Both the position numbers and the translations under genes were made by a program. From NCBI RefSeq assembly GCF_025137375.1, contig NZ_CP073720.1, positions 5,790,501 through 5,854,500 of the forward strand: a DNA stretch of 64,000 bases, in the 5' to 3' direction. The notes under the pieces are model-generated. The model saw only the letters and a program-made list of their open reading frames with translations, made no database searches and was not told the origin of the DNA. Of this stretch, positions 33,164 through 40,398 are shown piece by piece (within the stretch, counting starts at the first letter, position 1; every line of letters begins with the position of its first letter). The DNA is from Dactylosporangium fulvum. Its GTDB lineage: Bacteria; Actinomycetota; Actinomycetes; Mycobacteriales; Micromonosporaceae.

Positions 33164-33198
33164 AGTACCGATCAAGTACCGGCGCCGGTCCTGGTACC
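33163..33198. promoter_or_regulatory. Direct and palindromic GTACC repeats after the regulator gene
   Basis: aagtaccg occurs at 33163-33170 (spanning the stop) and aagtaccgg at 33174-33182, an 11-bp direct repeat, i.e. one helical turn apart. The palindrome ggtacc follows at 33193-33198. Together with the ggtacctggtac site at 30744-30755 these bracket the regulator gene. They may be binding sites for it or for a factor controlling the downstream membrane protein. Confidence 0.3.
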
Positions 33199-33233
33199 AC
33201 CCGTCCCGATCGACAATCGTGAGAGTGATCGCC

Positions 33234-33278
33234 GGATCGCTCGACGAGGTGGGGGCCATCGGGGGCGTCGAGCGATCC
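33234..33278. terminator. Inverted repeat, likely terminator of the NB-ARC/TPR gene
   Basis: ggatcgctcgacg (33234-33246) is exactly complementary to 33266-33278, a perfect 13-bp stem with a 19-nt loop. It lies 71 bp after the stop at 33163. There is no U-tract, as usual for actinomycete terminators. An operator role cannot be excluded. Confidence 0.55.
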
Positions 33279-33329
33279 TCGACGCCGGTGCGCTGTGTGG
33301 AGACCCGGCTGCCGGGGTAGACGCCGCGC

Positions 33330-33428
33330 ATGAACGGGCAGCCGACGCGGGAACGGCCGGGCGGGACCGCTGGGGACGCTGAGCCCGACCGGCTCCTCGG
33401 CCGCACGAGCCTCGGACCGGGCTTGTGA
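33330..33428 (+). CDS. Possible 32-residue upstream ORF coupled to the DMT-type gene
   Basis: ATG 33330 opens 33 codons (MNGQPTRERPGGTAGDAEPD and on) whose TGA overlaps the GTG start of the membrane protein gene (GTGA). It is hydrophilic, with no similarity I recognise and a weak ribosome site. It may be a leader that couples translation, or simply an accidental frame. Confidence 0.25.
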   Translation: MNGQPTRERPGGTAGDAEPDRLLGRTSLGPGL

Positions 33429-34318
33429 GCACGGTACCGGCGGCGGCGCTCGCCTTCGCGACGGCGGGCGCCGCCGGGTACGGCGTCGCCTCCGTGCTGC
33501 AGTCCGTCGGCGCGCGGCGCGGTGCCGGGCTGGCGCGGACGCTGCGCGATCCGGTCTACCTCGGCGGCATCGTGCTGGATCTGCTGGCCTGGCTGGCCTC
33601 GCTCGTCGCGCTGCGCGCGCTGCCGGTGTACCAGGTGCAGGCCGTGCTGGCCGGTTCCCTGGCGGTGACCGTCGTGGTCGCGCGGATCTGGCTGTCGGCC
33701 CGGATGCGGCCGGTCGACGTGGCCGCGGTCGTGGTCACCGTCGCCGCCCTCGCGGCGCTGGCCGTGTCGTCCGGCCCGCAGGGCCCGGCGCGACCGCCCG
33801 GCGTGGTGCGCCTCGGGCTGGCGCTCGCGGCGGTTCCGGTGGCACTTGCCGGCTGGGCCGGTGCCCGCCGGGGGCCGCCGGGGCTGAGCGCCATGCTGGC
33901 CGGGCTGGCCTTCGGCGGTGCCGCACTGAGCGCACGCGCGGCCACCCTGCCCGCGCACCCGCTGTCGAGCCCGCTGGCCGCCCTCACCGTGGTCGTGGCG
34001 GAGCCGCTGGTCTGGGCTCTGGCGGCGTTCGGCGTGACCGGCATGCTGCTGTACGCGCACGCACTGGAACACGGCGAGGTCGGGCCGGTCACCGCCGTGC
34101 TGTGGATCGTCGAGGTCGTCGTGCCGTCGGCGGTCGGGGTCCTGCTGCTCGGAGACACGGTGCGGGCCGGCTGGGGCATGATCGCCGCGGCGGCGGTCGT
34201 CGCCACCGTCGTCGCGGCGGGCGTGCTGGCCAACGCACCGGCCAATGCCGTTGTCACGTCTGCGCGGGAACAGGCATCGGCGGGACCAGCAGACAAGCCA
34301 ACCCGACCGCCGGCATGA
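33425..34318 (+). CDS. DMT-superfamily-like membrane transporter
   Basis: The protein has 297 residues from GTG 33425. About nine or ten hydrophobic segments in two similar halves, beginning AAALAFATAGAAGYGVASVL and including LPVYQVQAVLAGSLAVTVVV, ALAALAVSSG, and GPVTAVLWIVEVVVPSAVGV near the end. The EAAs-like half-repeat and the late GEVGPVTAVLWIVE segment are typical of EamA/NIPA-type exporters. The substrate is unknown. The C-terminal 25 residues are polar. The gene may be coupled to a very short upstream ORF. Confidence 0.7.
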   Translation: MSTVPAAALAFATAGAAGYGVASVLQSVGARRGAGLARTLRDPVYLGGIVLDLLAWLASLVALRALPVYQVQAVLAGSLAVTVVVARIWLSARMRPVDVAAVVVTVAALAALAVSSGPQGPARPPGVVRLGLALAAVPVALAGWAGARRGPPGLSAMLAGLAFGGAALSARAATLPAHPLSSPLAALTVVVAEPLVWALAAFGVTGMLLYAHALEHGEVGPVTAVLWIVEVVVPSAVGVLLLGDTVRAGWGMIAAAAVVATVVAAGVLANAPANAVVTSAREQASAGPADKPTRPPA

Positions 34319-34542
34319 CGACACCCCCGGACGAGCGGGAACCGGCCGGCACCGAAGGCATAGGCGTCGACGGCGGCGATGCCCAGACGGATGTGCGTCA
34401 CGTCGCCGGTATCACTGCTGAGTGAACCGTCGTGAATCAGCGCTCACCATGCTGCGATCATCATGCAACACACATGGCCACCTTCACGATACGTCACTGA
34501 TCGACTACTCTGGACGCGCTGCCGATCCGGGAAGGAGCGACA

Positions 34543-34701
34543 ATGCCGAAGAAGATCCTCAGATGGGGTGGCTTGGCATTCCTGGTGTTCTTCGTGGCGT
34601 ACCGACCGGAGTCGGCGGCGAACATCGTGTCCACGGTGGGCGGCAGCCTGCTCGACCTCGCCAACGGCTTCGGCGAGTTCTTCTCCACCGTCTTCAGCTG
34701 A
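34543..34701 (+). CDS. 52-residue single-span membrane protein
   Basis: MPKKILRWGGLAFLVFFVAY opens a 52-residue protein: positively charged N-terminus, one membrane span, then an amphipathic C-terminal helix with SAANIVSTVGGSLLDLANGF. A strong ribosome site (aaggag) precedes the ATG at a good distance. It resembles short conserved actinobacterial proteins with the K-K-I-L-R-W start and an amphipathic tail. An AT-richer promoter region (tacgtcactgatcgactactct) lies upstream. It is missed by length-limited gene callers. The function is unknown. Confidence 0.7.
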   Translation: MPKKILRWGGLAFLVFFVAYRPESAANIVSTVGGSLLDLANGFGEFFSTVFS

Positions 34702-34744
34702 CACCGTCCGCGCGTGCCGTCCACCTCCCGGCCCGCGCAGCACG

Positions 34745-35179
34745 GTGGGCGCCGACGAGGCGGCCCTCGACGCGTGGTGGGCGCAGCGGACGGCGGCGGC
34801 CCTGGCGCCGTTGCTGGCCGCCGTGCGGGCCCGCGCACCGTTCGGGCTGCGCAACCTGTGGGGCAGCGTCGCCGACGAGGTGACCGGCACCGCGATCCGG
34901 GTCGCGCAACTGGCCGGCCGGGACGCCGAGGCGGCCTGGGCACGCGCGCAGCGGCTGCTCGACGCGCTCGCCCCGCACGCGCCGGTGACACCCGCCCGGG
35001 GCACGCCGTGCCCGGTGCGCCATCCCGGCGGCCGGCAGCTGTTCCAGGTGCGCGGGACCTGCTCCCTGTACTACCGCAGCATGGTGGAGACCTACTGCGA
35101 CACCTGCCCGTTGCGGGACGACGACTCGCGGCAGCGCCGCCTGCGGGCCTACCTCATCGAATCCCAGGCCGCAGCCTGA
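34745..35179 (+). CDS. FhuF-like (2Fe-2S)-binding protein, short form
   Basis: The protein has 144 residues from GTG 34745. The C-terminus has the iron-sulfur ligand pattern of ferric siderophore reductases: VRGTCSLYYRSMVETYCDTC followed by PLRDDDSRQRRL. FhuF normally starts this motif with two adjacent Cys; here the first is Thr, leaving three Cys in the visible motif, with Cys in TPCPVRHP as a possible fourth. The N-terminal part is shorter than in E. coli FhuF (about 260 residues). A role in reductive iron release or as a small ferredoxin-like protein is plausible. Confidence 0.65.
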   Translation: MGADEAALDAWWAQRTAAALAPLLAAVRARAPFGLRNLWGSVADEVTGTAIRVAQLAGRDAEAAWARAQRLLDALAPHAPVTPARGTPCPVRHPGGRQLFQVRGTCSLYYRSMVETYCDTCPLRDDDSRQRRLRAYLIESQAAA

Positions 35180-35208
35180 CCCCGCTGCGGCCGTAGGGTC
35201 GCGAGGCG

Positions 35209-36210
35209 CTACTGGATCGACAGGTGGACGTGGTTGTAGTGGTCACCGGCGGGGGTGCCGTCACCGCCGTAGGACTTCCAGCCGCTGCTGGGCTGCCAGA
35301 TCCGCTTGTACCAGATCACGTACTTCACGCCGAGGTTCTTCGCGTTGGCCACGCACCAGGCCGCCAGGTTGTCGCCGTACGTCTTGTCGGCACCTGTCGC
35401 TCTCGCGTTGACGAACGTCTTCGCGTTGGCCGAGAAGTCGCATGCCTTGCCCAGTGGATGGTCACCACCGCCGCCGCTGCGGAAGCAGGACGTGTAGTGC
35501 GTGTAGCCGGCCTGGCGCGCCGCGTTGTACGCGTTGAGCATGCGGGGCGAGATGCAGCCGCTCGTCGTCGGGTCGTCGGCCGTGCACCCCTGCTTGGGGA
35601 ATGAGCCGTCGGCGTTGCGTCCCGACGAGCTGGTGGTGACCTTGCCACCGGACGGGCCGCTGGTGTCGGCGCCGCCGCCGGCCTTGCGCAGCGCGTCCTC
35701 GGCGGCCTTCTTGTTGGCCTCCATGATCTTCAGCTGCGCCTGCTGGTTGGCCACCGCCGCGGCGATGTCCTTCTGCTGCTGCTCCAGCGTCCGCCGCGTC
35801 TCGGCCAGCTCCCGCAGCGCCCGGTCGTCACGCGACAGCACGTATTCGACGGTGACCATGTTGTGCAGCATGGTCTCGGGGTCGCTGCTGCCGATGACGA
35901 CGTTGGCCAGGCTGACCCGGCGGCCGCGGTAGGCGGCGTTGGCGACGACACCGGCCGACGCCTCCAGCTCGACCAGCCGGGCCTGGGTCTTGGCGAGCTG
36001 CTCGCCGATCGCGGCCTGGTCGGCGACGGACTTGTCGAGCCGGCCCTTGGCGTCGTTGTACTCCGCGAGGGCCTTGTCCAGCGCCTGCCGGACGGTGAGA
36101 TTCTGCCCGCCGTCCTCGCCGGGCTCTGCGGACGCGGGGCTGACGACCCCGACCACCAGCAGGAGTGTGGTGGTCAGGAGCGTGAGGATCCGGGTCGCAG
36201 CTGTCAGCAT
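35209..36210 (-). CDS. Secreted coiled-coil protein with C-terminal D,D-peptidase-like/ARB_07466-type domain
   Basis: The protein has 333 residues. A signal peptide (ILTLLTTTLLLVVGVVSPAS then A|EPG) is followed by about 130 residues of coiled coil (GRLDKSVADQAAIGEQLAKT, RRTLEQQQKDIAAAVANQQA), as in NlpC/P60-type cell-wall hydrolase regulators. After a Ser/Gly linker comes a C-terminal domain of about 130 residues with four Cys and the strings HYTSCFRSGGGGDHPLGKAC, AAWCVANAKNLGVKYVIWYK and YNHVHLSIQ. His and Asp of DHPLGKACDF and HVH resemble the zinc site of VanY-like/peptidase M15-related folds. It likely acts on the cell wall. Confidence 0.82.
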   Translation of the reverse strand: MLTAATRILTLLTTTLLLVVGVVSPASAEPGEDGGQNLTVRQALDKALAEYNDAKGRLDKSVADQAAIGEQLAKTQARLVELEASAGVVANAAYRGRRVSLANVVIGSSDPETMLHNMVTVEYVLSRDDRALRELAETRRTLEQQQKDIAAAVANQQAQLKIMEANKKAAEDALRKAGGGADTSGPSGGKVTTSSSGRNADGSFPKQGCTADDPTTSGCISPRMLNAYNAARQAGYTHYTSCFRSGGGGDHPLGKACDFSANAKTFVNARATGADKTYGDNLAAWCVANAKNLGVKYVIWYKRIWQPSSGWKSYGGDGTPAGDHYNHVHLSIQ

Positions 36211-36236
36211 CGCGGAGCAGCATATCGAAGCGCCGT

Positions 36237-36251
36237 CAAGATGCCATCTTG
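36237..36251. promoter_or_regulatory. Palindrome upstream of the secreted coiled-coil gene
   Basis: caagatgccatcttg is a perfect 7-bp-arm palindrome around one base, in the 77-bp gap between the L,D-transpeptidase stop and the start of the secreted protein gene (both minus strand). It could be an operator for the latter or a weak terminator for the former. Confidence 0.35.
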
Positions 36252-36287
36252 GCGGATTGTCACCGATCCGTCACCGATCACCGGTCG

Positions 36288-37523
36288 TCATTGGATGGCG
36301 CTGCCCTTGACGTACTGCTCCCAGCTGATGTCCCAGTCGGTCCAGCCGTTGCCCCACTTCACGTGCTCCTCGGTGTCCCGGATGATCACCGGGTCGCCGA
36401 TGAGGGTCTGCTGCCACAGCCACTTCGCGTTGGCCTCGGACAGGTTCGTGCAGCCGTGGGAGACGTTGCGCTTGCCCTGGTGCTGGACCGACCAGGGTGC
36501 CGAGTGGAAATACTCACCGTCCCAGGTGAGCCGCTGCGGCCAGTACACCTTCATCCGGTAGCCGGCGTCGGAGTCGGACGGGACACCGAAGGTCGACGAG
36601 TCGAACCACTCCCACTCGTTCTTGATCATGATGATGAAGTGGCCGCTCGCGGTCGGGCTCGACGGCTTGCCGAGGCTGACCGGGCAGGTGCGCACCACCT
36701 GGCCGTCCTGGGTGACGGTCAGCTGCTTGGTCTTGTTGTCGACCTCCATGAGCAGCTTCCGCCCGACGGTCGCCTGCACCGTGACGTCCCGCTCGCCGAC
36801 CCACTTGCCGCCGAACGACAGTCCGCCGACGGCGGCCCGCAGCGACAGCGTCGTGCCGGGCTGCCAGTACTCCTTGGGCCGGAAGTGGACCTCCTTGCCG
36901 TTGAACCAGTGCCAGACACCCTCCTGCGGCGGGTTGCTGGTGACGAGCAGGCGGCGCTGGACCGCCGCCCGCTGGTCCTTGGTGACGTCGACGCCGAAGT
37001 TGACGATGAGCGGCATGGCGACGCCGACGGTCTGCTTGTCCTGGATGACGCTGGAGACCTTGGCGAGGTTCGCCGGCTTCTTCATCGTCGTGAACGTGGT
37101 CGTGGTCGTGACGTCCTTGCCGTCACCGCCCGCGACGGTGAGCTTCACCGTGTACTGCGTGTTGTAGGAGAGCTGGAGCGCCGGCCGCCAGGTCGTGCCG
37201 TCGGGCTGGAGGTGCCCCTCGATGCGGGTGCCGGCGGCGTCGAGCAGCTCAACGTCGGTGCGGGTCGCGTTGGCGACGGTGACGGCGATGTCCGTCGCCG
37301 TCGACACCGACGCCGCCGCGTCGGCGGGCGTGGCGATCTGGCCGGTCGCGGGCGGGGCGCCGGACGGCGAGGGAGAGGGCGATCCGGCGGCGCCGGACGG
37401 AGTCTTGCGTCCCGGCTCGGTGCACGCGGCGGTGACGGCCGCAGCGGCCCCGAGCATCAGCACCGCGCGACGACTTGCACCGGTTGTCCGATGGATCCCG
37501 CTCCGCCGCTCTACCATACCCAC
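36288..37523 (-). CDS. L,D-transpeptidase lipoprotein (Ig-like domain plus YkuD)
   Basis: The protein has 411 residues from GTG 37523, which has ggggaggg about 8 nt upstream (ATG 37517 is an alternative). A twin-arginine-like segment (ASRRAVLMLGAAAAVTAAC) ends in a lipobox Cys, so it is an exported lipoprotein. A Ser/Pro linker, then Ig-like domain(s) at about residues 80-240, then the YkuD catalytic domain with VSHGCTNLSEANAKWL, where Cys358 is the nucleophile and the preceding His is part of the site. It forms 3-3 peptidoglycan cross-links, like mycobacterial LdtB/LdtMt2. It pairs with the neighbouring wall-related secreted protein. Confidence 0.94.
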   Translation of the reverse strand: MGMVERRSGIHRTTGASRRAVLMLGAAAAVTAACTEPGRKTPSGAAGSPSPSPSGAPPATGQIATPADAAASVSTATDIAVTVANATRTDVELLDAAGTRIEGHLQPDGTTWRPALQLSYNTQYTVKLTVAGGDGKDVTTTTTFTTMKKPANLAKVSSVIQDKQTVGVAMPLIVNFGVDVTKDQRAAVQRRLLVTSNPPQEGVWHWFNGKEVHFRPKEYWQPGTTLSLRAAVGGLSFGGKWVGERDVTVQATVGRKLLMEVDNKTKQLTVTQDGQVVRTCPVSLGKPSSPTASGHFIIMIKNEWEWFDSSTFGVPSDSDAGYRMKVYWPQRLTWDGEYFHSAPWSVQHQGKRNVSHGCTNLSEANAKWLWQQTLIGDPVIIRDTEEHVKWGNGWTDWDISWEQYVKGSAIQ

Positions 37524-37614
37524 CGATCAGCCCTCCCCGGACGGACCAACCACGCCTTCGATGAAGGCGACAGCATAGCTCCTACGATCAATAGGAATCA
37601 TCGGCCATACTGCC

Positions 37615-38307
37615 GTGGTGCACCGCCCCTCCCCCACCGCTGTCCGATTCGTCGCGTTGATCGGGTTCGTGGCGGCACTGGCGGTGCTCGGCGGCACCGT
37701 GCTGGTGCCGCGCGCCGACGCGATCATCGCCGCGGTCCGGGATGCGGGGGTCGTCGCTCCCGTGCTCGCGGTGACGGCGACCGCCGTGCTGATGGTGGCG
37801 CTGGTGCCGCGTTCACTGCTGGCGGTGGCCGCCGGCGCACTGTTCGGGGCCGTCGCGGGCGCCGCATACGTGCTCGCGGGCGCGGTCCTCGCGGGCGTCG
37901 CGGCGTTCACCGCCGCCCGGGTCCTGGGCCGTGACTTCACCGTCGCCCATCCGCGGCTGCGCCGGGCGGACGCCTGGCTCGACCGCGGCGGCCTCCTCGC
38001 GGTCGCGGCGCTACGGCTGCTGCCGGTCGCCCCGTTCGGCCTGGTCAGCTACGCGCCGGGCGTGACGGCGCTGCGGTTCCCGGTCTACGTGGCGGGCACC
38101 GTGCTCGGCATGGTGCCGAGCACCGTCGTCTACGCCGTCCTCGGTGCCGGCGCCACCCGGCCGGGCAGCGCCGCGTTCCTGCTCTCGGGCCTGGTGGCGC
38201 TGCTCATGGCGGCCGCGACCACGATCGGCGCACGCCGCGCCGGCCTGCGCCGGCGCGACACCGGGCCGGTCCCCGAGGCACGGACCGAGCCGTCGCGCCC
38301 GGGGTGA
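37615..38307 (+). CDS. TVP38/TMEM64 (VTT/DedA-like) membrane protein
   Basis: The protein has 230 residues from GTG 37615 (GTG 37618 is also possible). Five to six hydrophobic segments; the VTT core is readable as LVPRSLLAVAAGALFGAVAG, followed by GGLLAVAALRLLPVAPFGLV, SYAPGVTALRFPVYVAGTVL and GMVPSTVVYAVLGAG. These match the reentrant-loop family thought to act as lipid scramblases or transporters. It is monocistronic; the promoter region (37524-37614) is AT-richer (tagctcctacgatcaatagg), divergent from the L,D-transpeptidase. Confidence 0.88.
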   Translation: MVHRPSPTAVRFVALIGFVAALAVLGGTVLVPRADAIIAAVRDAGVVAPVLAVTATAVLMVALVPRSLLAVAAGALFGAVAGAAYVLAGAVLAGVAAFTAARVLGRDFTVAHPRLRRADAWLDRGGLLAVAALRLLPVAPFGLVSYAPGVTALRFPVYVAGTVLGMVPSTVVYAVLGAGATRPGSAAFLLSGLVALLMAAATTIGARRAGLRRRDTGPVPEARTEPSRPG

Positions 38308-38335
38308 GCGCGCCCCGACGAGCAGAGCCGGGGTC

Positions 38336-39268
38336 TCAGTGCAGGGCGAGGCACCGGTCGAGGACGGCGAGCGCGACCGGCACCGCCGGCAGCAGCGCGG
38401 CCGAGACGCCCAGGGCCCGGGCGGTCGCCCTCGGCAGCGGTGCCGGCGGGCGCAGGAGCCGCTCGAGGCGTTCGGCGGTGTCGCCGCCGTCGACGGCCAG
38501 GACCGTCGCGTCGCCCGTCCCTGCGGCGCGGGTCTCGGCCATGGTGACCAGGGCGCGGGCCAGGGTGAGCGGGCGGTTGGAGCGCGTGGCGACCTCGTCG
38601 GCGCGCAGTTCGACCAGCCGGCACACCTGGGCGTGGGCCAGGATGGACATCGGGACACGCGGGAAGGCCCGGTGCAGCATCCGCACGGTGCGCAGCAGCC
38701 AGTAGTGCCGGCCGGTGGCGTGTGCCCGCTCGTGGGCCATGACGGCGTGGACCTGGTCGGCGGTGAGGTGGCGCAGTGCCCCCGAGGTGATCACGACGTG
38801 CCGGTGGCCGCCCGGGACCAGGTAGGCGGCCGGGTGCGGCGACGGCATCACGGTCGCATCCAGGGCGGGCAGGCGCGAGCCGAGCAGTCGCATCATCGTG
38901 CGCAGCCGGCGCCCCTGGGCCCGCTCGGTCCCGATGACCCGCCAGCCCGCGTGGAGCAGCCGGGCCCACATCGCCACCAGCAGGGCCGCACCGGTCCCGG
39001 CGACGGCCTGGGCCGGGCGGCCGTGGTGGCCGAAGAGGGCGTCGAGGCACAGACGCCAGGCCGTGCAGACGACGTCGTCGGCGTCGCCCCAGTGCAGCAT
39101 CGAGGCCAGCCCGGCCAGGACCACCGAGAGGAGCGTGGCCGCGCACAGCATCTGCCAGACGAACAGCGCGAGGCCCGGTGCCCGCACCACCCAGCCGGCC
39201 CGCGCCAGCCTGGGGGCGCACCCGGCGGCCAGCAGCGCGGCGAACCCGGCCAGCAGCAGCACGGTCAC
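38336..39268 (-). CDS. M56-family (BlaR1-type) membrane metallopeptidase
   Basis: The protein has 310 residues from GTG 39268. Three N-terminal membrane spans (LLLAGFAALLAAGCAPRLAR, LFVWQMLCAATLLSVVLAGL, AGTGAALLVAMWARLLHAGW), then the zinc protease domain with HExxH in VHAVMAHERAHATGRHYWLL and the third ligand in LVELRADEVATR. A final hydrophobic segment is at the C-terminus. There is no penicillin-binding sensor domain, so what it senses is unknown. By analogy with BlaR1 it would cleave or inactivate BlaI. The start overlaps the BlaI stop (GTGA). Confidence 0.9.
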   Translation of the reverse strand: MTVLLLAGFAALLAAGCAPRLARAGWVVRAPGLALFVWQMLCAATLLSVVLAGLASMLHWGDADDVVCTAWRLCLDALFGHHGRPAQAVAGTGAALLVAMWARLLHAGWRVIGTERAQGRRLRTMMRLLGSRLPALDATVMPSPHPAAYLVPGGHRHVVITSGALRHLTADQVHAVMAHERAHATGRHYWLLRTVRMLHRAFPRVPMSILAHAQVCRLVELRADEVATRSNRPLTLARALVTMAETRAAGTGDATVLAVDGGDTAERLERLLRPPAPLPRATARALGVSAALLPAVPVALAVLDRCLALH

Positions 39269-39636
39269 GAGCCGGAGATCTTCCGCTCGTAGCTGTCCAG
39301 CGCCGCGCGCAGTGCGACCGCCTCCTCCAGCGTCATCTGCCGCACGAAGTCCAGCAGCGCCACCTCCCGGTCGCCGCTGCCCGACAGCGCCTCCCGCATC
39401 AGCCCGGCGCCGTACTGCTCGCGGGTCGCGACCGTGCGGTACCGGTGCGCCTTGCCCTCCCGCTCGCGCTCCAGCCAGCCCTTGCGGAACAGCTTCTCCA
39501 TCACCGTCAGCACCGTCGTGTAGGCCAGGGGCCGGTCCCGCACCAGCGCGGTGTGCACCTGCCGCACGGTCACCGGCGCGGTGAAGTCCCACATCTGCTG
39601 CATCACCGCGGCCTCAAGGTCGCCGAACCCGCGCAC
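39265..39636 (-). CDS. BlaI/MecI-type repressor
   Basis: The protein has 123 residues from GTG 39636. The winged helix of the family is clear: FGDLEAAVMQQMWDFTAPVT, then VRQVHTALVRDRPLAYTTVL and TVMEKLFRKGWLEREREGKA, followed by the C-terminal dimerisation helix region. It represses its own operon and unlinked targets until its M56 partner is activated. A candidate operator with 7-bp arms lies at 39704-39729. The upstream frame extends without a start and was not used. Confidence 0.93.
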   Translation of the reverse strand: MRGFGDLEAAVMQQMWDFTAPVTVRQVHTALVRDRPLAYTTVLTVMEKLFRKGWLEREREGKAHRYRTVATREQYGAGLMREALSGSGDREVALLDFVRQMTLEEAVALRAALDSYERKISGS

Positions 39637-39703
39637 CGCACCTCCCGCACATCGATCAGCACCGAACCGCTCGAACTGCAGATGGTACGACCCTATCGGG
39701 CGA

Positions 39704-39729
39704 GCATCCTCCGACGATCCGTAGGATGC
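39704..39729. promoter_or_regulatory. Candidate BlaI operator
   Basis: gcatcct (39704-39710) and aggatgc (39723-39729) form an inverted repeat with a 12-bp centre (ccgacgatccgt), 68-93 bp upstream of the BlaI start. Dyads of this size and position are usual for BlaI/MecI repressors. The specific bases differ from the staphylococcal TACA/TGTA site. Confidence 0.45.
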
Positions 39730-40051
39730 GGTGCGGACAGGGCTCGGCTCAGCCGCTGCCCGCGCCGCACCGGTCGCCGAGCAGGTGGCGGAGCCGGTCC
39801 TGCGACCGGGAGAGTGCCCGGCGGCGGTGGAGGCGGCCGGCCACGGACGACCCGGGACGTCGTGCTGCACCCTCCGACGGCCCGTACGAGATCGACGGCG
39901 CCGGATCATCCGACGGGAAGCTCGTCGGCGCGGACGCGGTCCGGCCGGGCGGGCAGGCCGGGCTCGCCGCCCCTCACCAAGATCCGCAGGGACGTGCCCG
40001 CCACGCACAGTCCGGGCAGCTCGCTACACGATCATGACCGCGCAGATGCTT

Positions 40052-40065
40052 GTTGCACTTGCAAC
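40052..40065. promoter_or_regulatory. Palindrome and AT-rich promoter region before the 78-residue gene
   Basis: gttgcacttgcaac is a 6-bp-arm palindrome, followed directly by ttaaagaatcctaaaatcc, which is the most AT-rich spot in the neighbourhood and offers -10 like hexamers. It lies 80 bp upstream of ATG 40147. A repressor site over a promoter is the simplest reading. Confidence 0.4.
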
Positions 40066-40146
40066 TTAAAGAATCCTAAAATCCGGCGTGACCATGCACC
40101 TCATTCATGTCCGCCGAATCGCAGCACGGCGTCCAGGGGGCCCGCG

Positions 40147-40383
40147 ATGAAGCCGCCGGGCCATGGCTTCGAGCTGCTGCTCACCGAGGCGGACTACCGC
40201 TACGGCTCGGGACCGCTCCGCATGCGCATCGAGGTGATCGACCACGCGGGACGGCTGCACCTCGACGGCGAGTTCTGGCTGCCCGTGCACGGCACCCGGC
40301 TGCGCTTCGACGGCGTCGAGGCCGGCACCGTCCAGCTCCTGGTCCGAGCCGCCCGCCTGCCGGAGCGCCCACCGGCACGGTGA
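40147..40383 (+). CDS. Small conserved-looking hypothetical protein
   Basis: The protein has 78 residues with good codon bias. MKPPGHGFELLLTEADYRYG is followed by beta-strand-like stretches RMRIEVIDHAGRLHLDGEFW and LRFDGVEAGTVQLLVRAARL. No membrane span or Cys. agggggcc upstream may serve as a ribosome site. I do not recognise the family. It is convergent with kup, 15 bp apart. Confidence 0.6.
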   Translation: MKPPGHGFELLLTEADYRYGSGPLRMRIEVIDHAGRLHLDGEFWLPVHGTRLRFDGVEAGTVQLLVRAARLPERPPAR

Positions 40384-40398
40384 CCGGGTGCGGGCGGG

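Larger units (their letters stand above)
39637..40146. other. 510-bp intergenic region between the BlaI gene and a small + strand gene
   Basis: No convincing gene. It holds the candidate BlaI operator (39704-39729) near the minus-strand start, and an AT-rich palindromic promoter-like stretch (40052-40090) before the + strand gene. On the minus strand a short GC3-biased run (ELPGLCVAGTSLRILVRGGE) ends at a TGA near 39917 without a usable start; it may be a remnant of a lost gene. Confidence 0.45.

Noticed and set aside
31559..34324. A 921-codon open frame on the - strand across the NB-ARC/TPR regulator and DMT-type genes
   Set aside because: The sense strand carries clear domain motifs; the antisense product has no fold and is compositionally biased.
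39731..40069. 112-codon + strand frame after the BlaI gene
   Set aside because: Arg-rich, poor codon bias, no ribosome site, overlaps operator-like elements.
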